The notes: a model not told the origin generated them from the letters alone. A DNA stretch of 64,000 nt from Euryodendron excelsum (GCA_033060915.1 CM065397.1:15876501-15940500), one strand, 5' to 3'; counted from the stretch's first letter, positions 23,139 to 35,284 are shown. Translations and numbers: made by a program.

Positions 23139-24138
23139 TGTAAGTGTATGTAATTGGCTATATTTTGTGACGTGTCTTTTTTGATATATTTTTGGGACTT
23201 ATGTTGTCAATCACAATCATCCAGAAGAGATTTCATGCCTATTTGTGCAAGCTCAAGCTAAGAGAGTCTTGCACAATGCCTTTTGGCTATTGTTAGGGAC
23301 TTCAAGAGATGTCGATAGAGTTCAAGGGATCTTGAGGGTAAAAACAGTGTGTTGGCTGAACATAATGGACCTCGCAGGAGCTCGAGGGTAAAAACAGTGA
23401 GCCTGCAGTTTGGCCATGGACCTCGCGAGACCTCGCGAGATGTCGTAGGAGTTCGAGGGCAAAAATAGTGAGCACGTCAAATTTGGGAATGAGCTCGCTG
23501 GAAGCTCATGGGACCCTCGTGGGAGCGAGAGACACTTCGCTGGATGCTCGCAGGACCTCATGGTATCAAGTTGAATGAAATTAGATTTCTTGGGAATCAC
23601 GCCGCTAGGGTTTTTGCCCTATTTAAAGCCTAACACACTTCCCCAAGTGATGACCTGAGCAGCCACATTCAAAACTTCTAGAGAGAAGTATTCCTGACCT
23701 TTCTAGAAGCTCAGAAATAAATCTTAGCAACAATCTTCTTCAATCCAAGTGAAGAGATCAAGAGTCTTGATGGAGTTCAAGGCGGGAAATCCATTATAAG
23801 GGGATCTGAACGGCGGTCAAGCACGGAGACGGTGAATCGTGGATACGAACAAGGTCAAGACAATCATTAGAACATGGAGTTGATAGGTTTTGATTGTAAA
23901 GAGTCTTATAACCGTCTAAACAACGAGATATAGTGCATAATCTTTGTCCGGCAAAGGGGACATGTGATTTTCTCTCATTTAAGGGTTTCCACGGCAAAAA
24001 CCTGATCTGTTTCTGATTGTATGGTTTGATTTATCTTGTCACTTGGTAAGTACAATATTGCTCATCGCCATAACATATTGAATCAATATTGTAAGGTTTA
24101 ACCTCTCGAACAAAACATAGACAAAGGCTAGTTTTTCA
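23139..24138 (+). repeat. 3' LTR of SIRE-like copia
   Basis: 1000 bp, pairing with 16497-17464. It has an additional GGGAGCGAGAGAC segment near 23520 that the 5' LTR lacks. The minus-strand open frames inside (for example 23322-23600) are incidental. Confidence 0.92.
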
Positions 24139-24302
24139 TCCTATATATAGGACACAATCTTCTTGTAATTTTACAACATCTTGTACAAAGCTTATATCAA
24201 TAAGATCTCTTTCTCAACTTCTCTTTCTTGGTTCTTCCTACCATTCTAACATGGTATCAGAGCATCTCATGCTCTCTTTCTCTTATCTTTTCTAACATCC
24301 TC

Positions 24303-24721
24303 AATAGGAGTTCAATGATGATGGCAGCATCCACAAGAATAATTTTCACAAATATATCCCTACTAAAGCTTATGGTTTTTGCATAACATTGGCGGACTCT
24401 TTGTTCCTTTTCCTCTATAAACTTGACAAACTCCTCAAAACACTTTGAGCTCCCTTTTAGAAAATCCTGTAGGTACCTCCCCTTGTGCTCTTCCATGGGT
24501 TCTAGCCCTTCTTTGCCATGGTGAAGTGGGCCAATTGAGACTCTGAGAGGAGTGAAGCCTTCATTGATTTTTTGAAGTCTTTTGGGAACTTCATAGATAC
24601 AGCATTCAGGGGATAGGAGAGTAAAATTATCTAAATTTTGCCTCATAGAAGTGACTAGTGCTTTTATATCAATTGAATTATCGACATTCCTTCTAGTTTC
24701 ATTTTTTTCGTGCACCAACAT
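24303..24721 (-). pseudogene. DUF247 protein pseudogene, copy B (N-terminal part)
   Basis: ATG at 24721 opens about 140 codons with family hallmarks: CCIYEVPKRLQKIN, RVSIGPLHHGKEGLEPMEEH, FVKFIEEKE and FVKIILVDAAIIIELLLR. After LLLR the reading frame runs into copia sequence at 24302 (the residues MLEKIREREHEML are read from copia leader). The family continues at 16346 with RKRFQYLITDND, across the TCCTC duplication. Copy B is therefore N-terminal part here, middle part at 15835-16346, and lost C-terminus. DUF247 functions are poorly known in general; some grass members act in self-incompatibility, which does not transfer to this broken copy. Confidence 0.88.
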
Positions 24722-25100
24722 TTGCCATTCTTGTCATGCAACTGGGTTTGTAGGGTTAACTGGAAACAAGATGGACAATCTTTGAATTTATCACCAAATT
24801 ATAAATTTACAATCTATTCAACTACTTTACATTGGCGATTGGATGAGTTCATATAAGGAAATCAGAGTTGACGTAAGTATAATACCTAAACAAATTTAAT
24901 TGAAATAGAAAAAAGAAAAAGATGGATCAGATTATACTGACAACGTAAAAAGAAATGTTAGGCCCTGCTGTTTGAACTCATATTTTGCGAAATTGGCATC
25001 AAAGAAAGGTAGAGAAATTTGGTTGAGAGAGAGAGAATCCCTCCAAAGTTTCAAGTTCAAAACCTCTTTAGTGTTATAAATTTCTTGGAGTTACCTCTAG
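24722..25100 (-). promoter_or_regulatory. Upstream flank of DUF247 copy B
   Basis: Diverged match to 5691-6010 upstream of copy A. It probably includes the 5' UTR or promoter; a TTTCCAG just upstream of the ATG could be a splice acceptor, but no transcript evidence is available. Confidence 0.4.
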
Positions 25101-28100
25101 ACTCTTTGACCTAATATTTATCTAGTTTGTGTAGAACGGGAGACTGTACAAGTTTCGAGATTAGTCAATGTGTACGCAAGTTAATCTGGACACCCGATTA
25201 ACAAATAATAAAAAAAATTGCAATTCCATTGCTTTAAAGTTTTAGTGAGCTATAATAATAAACCCATGGAGGTAATATCAAACACAAAATAAAACATCGA
25301 TTCAAACACAACTGCAAAATAATTGCATAAATTTTACATAGTTTTGCTTAAACTCTATGTCCAATTGTGAAGATGTTGACAAGATTTTAATAATCGAGAA
25401 TAAGATTATGGTATAGCGTCGGCTACCTCAAATCTCCCGGACCCTAACCCTTCCTTACAAAATATGAGTTCTTTCTCACAAAATCCCCCCACCTGACCTC
25501 ATAACAATGCCTTGTTCTAATAACTACAACCACTCGGACCGACGGTTACTTTTTTATTTTTTTAATTTTTTGTTATAGAAGTGAAGAGGTGGACTTTGGA
25601 CAGGTAGGCTGCAAAGGCAACCTGTATTTTGTAGGGCTTAGGATGATAAATAAGTTCACAGGGATGGACTCGAAAAAAATGTTTAGGCTTGATGGCAATT
25701 GCGAGAAAGGCTTGGAATGAACACCTGAAGCCCAGCCCGGCCGATAATTTTAGGCTAAAATGTGTAGTATTAGTTTTATAGAAGAACTATTTCTGAGATT
25801 CAACTGTTAACCTTAAATTTAGAAAAGAGAACCAAATCATTAAAATGACCATTACATTTAGAATGATAAAAATATATTTATTCAATATTTTTGGACTAAA
25901 TGGGGCTTGGAAGTTTTGTTTTGTTTTTCAGGAAAATTTGAAAATGCAAGCTTAGGCCTGATCTCATGCTGACCCACATGTCCAATGTCCAAAAAAATAT
26001 TTAGTACTCCTGGAGTACAATGTAATACTTGCTCCATCACTCACATATAATGAGGTCAAACATCTCACCTAACAGGTAAGCGAAGGTAAGCGAAGGAGTA
26101 AGGACACATAGCATTTCAAGAGCAGTGAATAATTACTCTCAATGTCAAGCACTATTAGACTAATGGTGATGCCTTACAAAAGTGGAAGTAGTCCTCCTCT
26201 AGCCATAACCTCCTACTTAAATTAGGGGTGAATATAATTGTAGGTTACAATGTCTAACTAACAACTCTTTTATTTTCTAACTTGTAGAATAACATAAAAC
26301 CACCGAATGGGTGGTTCAATGAGTAAGAATTGGGATTTTCTAGCTTACTGATTGGTTTGAGTCTCCACAGCGGCTTGGTGAAGCTAAATTTACTCTTCGA
26401 CTCCCAAAGCATGCAAGCGGAGTCTAAGTTTCGACTGTAATGTAGGTAAAGTGGGATATCTCAAAGACAACTATGTGGTGCTGATGGATAATACTATCTG
26501 AATTTGCATATTCATTTTGTGTACCCAAAAAAAAAAAAATAACAAAAATAACACCACCCAACGCCCATTGAAATAGAAATAAAAAAACAAAAAGAAGAAG
26601 AAAATAATTTGTAGACACTTCCAAGATGCATAATGAAATTAAGTAGTGAAAGATTTCAGTGATTATAAATAATAGCTTAGAGAAGAACTTTTACTAGCTA
26701 ATCATAAGTACGAAATATTAAGGAAACAAGCCTTTAGTTCGGCCTCTGTAAAAGAGAATCTCTATAGGCTGCCTATCATAGTAGGAGGCGGCGGCGGCGG
26801 CGGCTGCTATATATACAGCAACGTTCAAAGTAGTGTTGTGTTGTTTTCCAAGTAGTCACCTCATTTATCTCTTATTTTTGTAGCTAGGATTTGCAAGCAA
26901 TTTACAGCTTGTGCATCTAAGAAATACAAACCTCAGTTCATAGATATTAGAGGACAATAACAAGATAAAAAGTGGTAAAGAAAGAAGAGGGAGAGTACCT
27001 GCTGATCTTTTTTGGCCAAACTCCAGAGGGAATTGATGTTGAATTTGGTGGACAGCCCCAGCGGAGACCTGTGAATCTTAGTTCTTCCCGCCTCAATATA
27101 AATATTAAATCTCCTGCTCTCAAGCTCTCAGGTCACGCCAATTGAAGTCCACACACACACTCTCTCTCATTGGTAGATATATATTAATCCTGGTACCGCT
27201 GTGGTCATATCGTGACAACTACCATATTTTTGTCCATTTCAAAAGTTGAAATGTCAAAGGGCACCCCTTTTTAATGACCTTTGGGAATCTTTTCTCCATA
27301 TCCCTATTGCCAAAATTGAGCTTGAGGGCTGTTGTATCAACCGCAAATGTCCATCATTTACCGATCATTAGGATGATAAGATGAGATTTTTTCTCGTAGG
27401 CGTGGATCCTATGGACGACTATTGACATCAACACTACTTCGAGTAGTCGGTAAATCTTGCAGCAGTTGACTTTATTTTTAAAATTTTTTCCATAAAGAAA
27501 AGAAAAAGTAATAACATAGTTAATTCAATACATGTTCATAATTCATGCTCTAGTCTAAACAAAACACATCCATGATTTCAATGTATTTTTCAGTTAATGG
27601 ACTCTACTTATTAATTAATGTGGTTCTAGTAAGCAAAAAATAATTATATAGCATCACCCTAAAACAAATAGAATCATAGGAGATGAATAAAAATGATAGA
27701 ATAGATTACATCTTAAGGCTTAGCTATCTACCGGGGAATAAAAAGGATTGCTTTTGTTAATGGAGAAGAGAAGACGACTACTCCACAGATGGGGACAAGA
27801 AGCTTTATTAGTTCCTCACGATTTTTTTTCGATATAACTTATTGGGGGATTAGACCCTAAAACCTCTTATTGTATTGAATAAATAAACAATAAAAGTTGG
27901 TTCAAATATTAATAATATGTTTGTTTTGTTAGGTATTGATCCTTTTAACAGAAGTAGTCAGTACATATCGTAGTCTGTGTAAAATGAGAAAGTGTTGGCC
28001 CATATTTAACAAAAAGAAGTCACTGTTTGGTTCTTCTACGAAATTTCTGCACATTCAAATCTGGGTTCAATGTACGGAGTCTAGGGGTTTAACTTCAATC

Positions 28101-29640
28101 ACCTACAACATAAATTTTTATATATAATAAATAAAAACAAATTTAATGTTCGGTGGGTTCAGGTGAACCTAGTCGTCAAAGGGTAGCGTCATCCTGATAA
28201 TCAACAATGAGGCACTAGCCTTCCGTAATATTAGTGGTCTTTAAAACAAAATAACTATTTAATGGAAACATTTATCAATTTTTGAGAGGGTACAAACTGA
28301 AAAAACATCTAAAACCATAGGTAAAAATAAAACTTTAAATATTTGAAAGGGGCAGTTGTCCTCTTTGAACTTTTCAGTCATGGGTAACTATGGCTCACCT
28401 TTGTACTAATAACCGATCACATTTATAATAACTGCTTTTTCACTAACACACCTCCACTTTTTTTTTTAAAGATTCTCATATATTCAATGCTCAAGCTTTT
28501 TTTATTGTATTAATTTAAAAGCTGAGATTGTAAAATACCAATATCATAAATAAAAAACCCTCAAACATAATGTGAAAATTTTTTTTGTTGCATTAGTTGT
28601 GTCCTAGACCCTCTATACTTAATAAAGGCCGCCATAGCGCATTGAATAATTTTTCCTATTTGGTGATGGCCAGGCCATTAATGATGGGATCGCTATGGTA
28701 TATATTTTTCTCGATTTTCATATTTGAAATGGTTATGGCCAGGCCATTAATCATGTGGACGCCGATGGTACATATTTTTCTCCATTTTCATAGTCGAAAT
28801 GACAAAGAGCATGCGCACACAATGACGGTACTTTACTCAATCTTTTTCTAGATGTCTCTATTGCCAAAGTAGACCAGGCCTTTTTGGAGTAATACAGCTT
28901 GCAAAGCAGAGAATATGAATGCTTTGAAGAGGCACTTGGTCTGGCAGTAACTAATGTTGCTTTGGCAATACAAGTTTCTTCCTTTTTAAATGCTTGCATA
29001 ATCAGTTGCACCTGTAGTTTGTACCCTTGGTAGGTGAGCAACTAATATGTTTTCTTTTACACTCTCTCTTTGTCCTCACAATTAAGAAATTTTATTTTCT
29101 TTTTAGTTACATGATTGGTTGTCTCCTTGATCCTTTATTTACAGCCTGTTCGGAATTTGAGTAAAAAAGAGAAAGGTCCTTTACACAATTACAAAAAGCA
29201 AGGTTTCCCGTAATAGGTGGTGGTGGTGGCTATAACAGCAGCGTTGTGTTGAAGTGTGTTGGTTTGTGAATGGCCATCCCCTTTGCCACGTATCTTCATA
29301 GCTGGTGCTATAAAACAAATCAAGCTATTTGAGTTCAGTTCATGTTCAGTTTGATAAAAATTCATTTAAGATCGGATCGTTATATAAACAAACCAAGCTT
29401 GAACATATTTTAAAGTTCAAAAATTTTTTAAGCTAGACTCAAATTTGGCTTGAAAAGCTTATATGTACTAAAATAAACAAGCTACTTGAGCTCAGCATAA
29501 TTAAAGCTTATTTGAACTCGACTTTAATGTTAAATAAGTCAAGCTTGAATATATTTTGATACTCGTTAAGGTTATCAAACCAAATTTAAACAATCCACTA
29601 CCCAACTTAATTCGCTTATAGCCTTATTTGTAGCTACGAT

Positions 29641-29814
29641 TTGCATACAATCAAATAGGTTATGCAGTTAAAGAATTATAAACATCAGTTTATAGAACTT
29701 AGGGAACAAGAATTGAACAAAATAGATTTGCGTGCAATCAAACAGCTTGTGCAGTTAAAGAATTATAAACATCAGTTTATAGGACTTAGGAAACAAGAAT
29801 TGAACAAAATAGAA
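29641..29814. repeat. 87-bp tandem duplication
   Basis: Two copies (29641-29727, 29728-29814) sharing GCAGTTAAAGAATTATAAAC and AAGAATTGAACAAAATAGA with a handful of mismatches. A single diverged relative lies near 26885-26960. Confidence 0.85.
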
Positions 29815-29869
29815 AGAGGTAGGGAAAGAAGTGGGCGAGAGCCTGCAGGTCTTTGTGGCCTGAGGGAAT

Positions 29870-29871
<2 letters not shown>

Positions 29872-29906
<35 letters not shown>
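29872..29906. repeat. (CT)n microsatellite
   Basis: About 17 CT dinucleotides. Confidence 0.95.
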
Positions 29907-29911
<5 letters not shown>

Positions 29912-30192
29912 GTTGATGGTCAGGGCATTAATCATGGGACCCCTTACATACGATGTGTTTGTCCGTTTTCTTTGTTGAAATGTCAAAAAGCACAACCCCG
30001 TTTAGTGACTTTTTAGTATCCCTATTGCAAGAGTAGCAGTGGCTGTTTTGGAGTAATGTGCAGCTTACAAAGCAGAGGAGATAAATGCTTTGCTTCCTAA
30101 AGGCATTTGCTCTGGCAGTAGCTAATGCTGTTACACCTGTGTAACTCCTCAAAATTATGAAGTGCTCTTCTTTTCGTGACATAATTTGTGTC

Positions 30193-30462
30193 TGTTAATG
30201 TACGTATAGTATGAACATGTAATGTCAAGGAATATTAGGCATGTTAGGTGTAGTCTAAGTCTATGGTTATATTTTGTTTGGCATATTTGTTAGGCATGTT
30301 TGTTAGGTATTTTATGCATGTTGCCATGGCATTTTTCTCTTTTCTTCCACTATAAATATAGGTCTATTCTTCATTGTAACTTATCACATCTTGTACAAAA
30401 GATTACATACAACTATAATTCTTTCTCTCATCATCTTCTCTATTTTCTCTATCATTCTAACA
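30193..30462 (+). repeat. 5' LTR of RE1-like copia
   Basis: 270 bp with TATA box TATAAATATA at 30351-30360. Confidence 0.95.
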
Positions 30463-30474
30463 TGGTATTAGAGC
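30463..30474 (+). other. Copia primer-binding site (variant)
   Basis: TGGTATTAGAGC, one C-to-T change from the usual TGGTATCAGAGC. Confidence 0.85.
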
Positions 30475-31100
30475 TATAAGATCTGGTGACCATTATCTCG
30501 CTCTGTCTCTATTCCAGCCGGCCTGTATTGTCTGTTTTTTCTTTCAAAATCTAATTTTTTTGGCTTTTCTGTGTTTCTGTCAAAATTCATATTGCCTGAA
30601 TATTACTTTTGATCACACAATTATGTTCGTCTCCCCAAATAGAGTCCAACCATATAAAATCCATCTTCAGAAACCATCTCACGCGCCCTCACGCGCGGCC
30701 TGAAGGTAGGCACGTCGGCTCACGCGCAGCCCTATATTTCACGCACTCACACGCGCCGCCACCCCTGTTCACCCGCGCACGCACTCACACGCGCGCTTTC
30801 ACGCGCGCACACTAACGCATGCTGACGTTAGCCCTAGTCGCCCCGGCTGCGCAGTTGGCCTTTTGACTCCGGTCCAGCTGAACCAGCCCAGGCCGGATAT
30901 TTCTTTCTTTATCCGGTTCAAGTTCTGTTTGCCCATTTTTAAGCCGGTTCGGACCGGTTCCTACCTATTTTGGGCCCTCTGAAACTAATTTTGGCCTCTG
31001 TTTGATCTATTTCTGCTTGTTTCCTACTGCTTCTTCGGTATTGGAAACCTTTGATCCCCCCATCTTTTTCTTTCAATCTATTATCCAACGTCCTTGCATT
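30475..31100 (+). other. Copia leader with a CpG-dense CACGCGC block
   Basis: Untranslated leader before gag. At about 30678-30850 it holds around ten ACGCGC/CACACGCGC motifs, far richer in CpG than anything around it. A short open frame over it (30609-30815) is compositional only. Confidence 0.7.
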
Positions 31101-34100
31101 ATGGACCGTTCTGAAGTGTCCCGACCTATTTTTATCACTCTAGAAGGTCCTAACTATATTCCTTGGTCTCAAGCTATGTCTAGTTTTCTCAAAGGAAGAA
31201 AACTTTAGCGTTACGTCACTGGGGATATTGAAGCCCTTGTTAAAAGTGACACTGAATCCTCTACAGTTTACACTGAACATCTTGAGAAATGGGATGGTAA
31301 GAATCATCAGATTATCACTTGGTTTCGAAATACTTCTATTCCTTCCATAAGCCTCCACTTTGGACGCTTTGATACTGCTCATTCCATCTGGGCTTTTCTA
31401 GCCCAGCGCTACACTACTACTGATCTTGCTCATCAGTACCAACTCTTAACCTCTGTGCATTGTCTCAAACAGGAATCTGGTCAGTCTATCAATGCCTTTC
31501 TATCACAGATGTATACTCTCTGGGACCAATTAACTTCGTCTGAGCCCACTTAGATCTATCCTGATGACGCTGCTCATTTTGCTCTTTACCAAGATCAACA
31601 GCGCCTCATTATGTTTCTTATGACTCTCACTGATGTCTTTAAGCCTGTTCGTGCCTCTCTTCTGCATCGATCTCCTATTCCTTCATTGGAACAGGCTATT
31701 TCTGAGCTCCTATCTGAAGAGACTCGTCTTGGTCTTCTTCGATCATCACCTCCAGACACAGTTCTTGCCACCTCTAATTCTCGATTTAGAGGTTCATCCA
31801 CTTCAGGTGGTTCTCGCAACTCCTCTCTTCAATCTACTGGGACATCTTTCACTCCGCCCTCTTGAAACGATGAATGTACATTTTGCCATGCTACTAATCA
31901 TCGTCTCCTTAATTGTCCTGTTCGGATCTGCCAACATTGTCATCGGCGTGGCCTTGGTCACTATCGTAGTAACTGCTCTAAAAATCCTAATCGCCGAGAC
32001 TTTCGCCGTAAGGCTGCAGCTGCTACTACTACAGTTTCTGATGTTCCCTCTTCCTCCTCGACGGTCAATCTCAATGATCTTTCTACACTTTTTTAGCAGT
32101 TCATGACTACCTCTTGTAATCCACCCTCTACTGCTCTGTCTGCCACTTCAGGTATTTCTTCGTGGTTCTTTGATTCTGGGTGTAGCAATCATATGACTTC
32201 TGACTTGTTTGTCTTTTTTTCTAAATCTTCTATATTTGCTCTTCCTGTCATTTATATTGCTGATGGCTCACCTATGACTATTGATCACATTGGTCATGTC
32301 TCCATTTCCAATCTTGCACTTCCTCAGACTTATTATATCCCTAAACTTACATTGAATCTTATCTCTATCGGCCAATTATGTGATTTTGGTCTCACTGTCC
32401 TTTTCTCCTCTACTGGTTGTGTTGTGTAGGATCCAAAGACGGGACAGACTCTTGGGATAGGCCGTAAATACGATCGACTGTTTCAGCTCCTTCACCTTCA
32501 TCTGCCCACTCAGACTGCTGCTGTCACTTCTACTGTTGCTTTATCTGCTCCCAACTCCTCTCTTGATATCTAGCACTCCCGTTTAGGTTATGTTTCTATA
32601 AGTTGTTTACGTCTTCTTTTGTCTCAAGGTATTTTAGGCTCTGTCCCTAATAAACACCTTGATTGTCAATCTTGTCAACTTGCTAAACAACCGGCTTTAT
32701 CTTTTAATAACAATACTTCTCTGTCTTTCGCTCCTTTTGATTTAGTCCACTCTGATGTTTGGGGTCCTTCTCCCACTTCTACTATGGAAGGATCCAAGTA
32801 TTTTGTTATATTTGTTGATGATTTTTCTCGATATACTTGGATTTATCTCTTGCAAAATCGATCTCAATTTCAACAAACTTATTATGATTTTGCTCGAATG
32901 GTCAAAACACAATTTTCTCGTGACATCAAGATCTTTCGGTCTGACAATGCTCAAGAATATTTTGATAACTCTTTTCATGCCTTTTTCCGTGAGCATGGGA
33001 CCATTTCTCATCGTTCTTGTCCTGGTACGTCACAACAAAATGGTCGTGCTGAACGCAAACATCGTCATCTCCTTGATATAACCCGTGCTCTTCTTATCTC
33101 TGCCTCTTGTCCTGAACAATTTTGGGGTGAAGCTGCTCTTACTGTTGCTTACACTATTAACCGTGTTCCTTCAGCTCCTCTCGGTAATCTCACTCCTTAT
33201 GAGCGTCTGTATGGTACTACTCCTGATTATCATTCTCTTCGTGTTTTTGGATGTGCATGTTTTGTCTTACTTCAGCCTCATGAGCGTACCAAGTTGGAGC
33301 CTCGCGCTCGTCTCTGTTGCTTCTTAGGCTACGGGATTGAGCATAAAGTTTATTGTTGTTAGGATCCCCTATCTAAACGTCTTCGTGTCTCTCGTCATAT
33401 TGTCTTTTGGGAACATAAAACATTTTCCTCCTTATCTTCTTTTCATTTATCTTATTCTTCCACTCCTTACTTCACTGATCCTACTATTGAGCTCTTTCCT
33501 GAGGATACTGATGTCATACCTACTGTGCAGCCTATTACAGTCTATCCCGAGGAGTCCCCGTCTGCTGATCCTGCTCCTCCTGCTAGCTCTTCCTTGTCTG
33601 ATCCATCTCTGCCCTCTTCATCCACTAAGCCCACCATCATGCGTTCTACTCGGGTAAGGGAGACTCCTACTCACCTCCGTGATTATCATTGTTTCTCTAC
33701 TATTCTTGCTCATCACGAGTCTTGCTCCTATCGCGAGGCCAGTTCTAACCCTCTTTGGCAACAAGCTATGGATGATGAATTACAGGCTCTTCCCAAGACT
33801 CACACTTGGGACTTGGTTGAGCTTCCTCCTAGTAAATTTATGATTGGATGTCGATGGGTTTATAAAGTCAAAACTCGTTCTGATGGTTCTGTGGAACGTT
33901 ACAAGGCTCGTTTAGTTGCAAAAGGTTTCACTCAAGAATATGGCATTGACTATGAGGAGACTTTTGCTTCTGTTGCTCGTCTCACTTCTGTTCGGAGTCT
34001 TATTGCTGTTGCTGCAGTTCGACAGTGGCCATTGTATCAGATGGATGTCAAAAATGCCTTTCTCAATGGCGATCTCTCTGAGGAAGTCTATATGCAGCCT

Positions 34101-35271
34101 CCTCCTGGTTCTTCTCACTCTCCACATCAAGTTTGCAAACTTCGTCGTGCTCTATATGGTCTTAAACAAGCTCCTCGTGCCTGGTATGCCAAATTCAGTT
34201 CTACTATTAGCGAGCTTGGCTTCTCTTCTAGTGATTATGATTTTGCTTTGTTTATTCGCAAAACTCTGCGTGGCACTGTTCTCCTACTTCTTTATGTGGA
34301 TGATATGATTCTAACTGGCGATGATGTGGCTGGTATTTCTGAGCTCAAGGTATTTCTTAGCAGATAATTTGAGATGAAAGATCTTGGTCCTCTTAGTTAC
34401 TTCCTTGGTCTTGAGATATCTTCTGCTTCTACTGGTTACTCTCTCTCTCAAGGCAAGTATGCCTCAGATCTTCTTGCTCATGCTGGTCTCACTGATAGTA
34501 AGACTGCTTCCACACCTTTGGAAGCTAATGTTCGTCTTACTCCTCTAGATGGTGAACTTCTACCTAACCCTACTCTCTATCGGCAACTTGTTGGCAGTCT
34601 TTGTCTATCTTACTGTTACTCATCCTGACATTGCCCATGCTGTTCACCTCGTCAGTCAATTTCTGTCATCACCTCGCTCTACTCACTATGCTACAGTTCT
34701 TCGCATTCTATGTTATGTTAAGGGCACTCTCTTCCATGGTCTACATTACTCTAGTCACTCCTCTCTACAGCTCCATGCTTATTTTGACGCTGATTGGGCT
34801 GGTGACCCTACTGATCATCGTTCTACCACAGGATTCTGCTTTTTCCTTGGCGATTCTCTGATTTCTTGGCGTAGTAAGAAGCAGACTCTTACCGCTCACT
34901 CTAGCACTGAGGTTGAGTATCGTGCTCTGGCTGATATTACTTAAGAACTTCTCTGGCTTCGGTGGTTACTTCAAGACATGGGTGTCTCTTATTCTGGTGC
35001 TACTGTTCTGCATTGTGACAATCGCAGTGCGATTATGATAGCTTATAATGATGTGTTTCATGATCGTACTAAGCACATTGAGATTGATCGTACTAAGCAC
35101 ATTGAGATTGATTGTCATTTCATTCGTCAGCATGTCATGTGTGGTACAGTTCATCTTCTCTTTATGACTTCTGCTGATCAAACTGCTGACATCTTCACCA
35201 AGTCTCATCCCCCAAGACAATTTCATGATCTGGTTATCAAACTCAATTTGGTCTCCACCTTACCACCTTGA
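31101..35271 (+). pseudogene. RE1-like copia gag-pol
   Basis: One long frame from ATG 31101 (MDRSEVSRPIFITLEGPNYI). Gag carries two zinc knuckles at about 31875-31985 (CX2CX4HX4C, then CX2CX6HX4C). Protease DSG lies at 32172-32180. Integrase has its CX2C (CQSC) and the three acidic catalytic residues (in HSDVWGP, RSDNAQEYF and NGRAERKHRH), but the second zinc His is Tyr (HSRLGY). RT has ALYGLKQAPRAWY and YVDD (34293-34304); RNase H reaches 35271. Nine in-frame stops (31206, 31551, 31863, 32094, 32427, 32571, 33360, 34365, 34942) and one extra T near 34600-34602 inactivate it. RNase H also holds a 24-bp tandem duplication (35062-35109). Confidence 0.95.
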
Positions 35272-35284
35272 GTTTGCGGGGGGC

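Larger units (their letters stand above)
16497..24138 (+). mobile_element. SIRE-like Ty1/copia retrotransposon, internally deleted
   Basis: Complete at both ends: LTRs 16497-17464 and 23139-24138, both starting TGTAAGTGTATG and ending CTAGTTTTTCA, with target duplication TCCTA at 16492-16496 and 24139-24143. Primer-binding site ATTGGTATCAGAGC at 17465-17478 and purine-rich CAAACAAGGAGAA just before the 3' LTR. Internally a gag stub is fused to the end of integrase, followed by RT/RNase H and an extra ORF. The LTRs differ clearly, including a ~35-bp indel, so this insertion is older than the 30193-35555 copia. Confidence 0.92.
16352..24297 (+). mobile_element. Small copia remnant (LTR + PBS + 34 bp) split by a later copia
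   Basis: Flanked by TCCTC at 16347-16351 and 24298-24302. The LTR starts TGTTAATGTG at 16352, is interrupted at 16496, resumes at 24144 and ends CATTCTAACA at 24251 (about 253 bp without the insert). It is followed by the copia primer-binding site TGGTATCAGAGC (24252-24263) and a further 34 bases ending TCTAACA at 24297. Internal region and 3' LTR are otherwise gone, apparently by deletion joining the leader to the last few bases of the 3' LTR. LTR ends resemble the element at 30193-35555, so it is probably the same lineage. It sits inside DUF247 copy B. Confidence 0.85.
25101..30187. other. Gene-free intergenic DNA with local duplications
   Basis: No supported gene in about 5 kb. It contains a (GGC)6 run near 26788-26805, a GGT run near 29218, and diverged repeats of one segment at about 27180-27340, 28660-29000 and 29920-30150 (shared pieces: CATTAAT(C/G)ATG, GAAATGTCAAA, CCCTATTGC, GCA(A/G)AGCAGAG). 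Segments at 26760-26990 and 29190-29830 also resemble each other. Open frames here are short and unconserved. Confidence 0.55.

Noticed and set aside
24257..24302. C-terminal residues of the DUF247 N-terminal open frame
   Set aside because: They are translated from copia leader and primer-binding-site sequence, not from the gene, which continues at 16346.
32742..33011. Minus-strand and other-frame open frames across the RE1-like copia
   Set aside because: Shadows of the gag-pol frame; the coding frame carries all the domain motifs.
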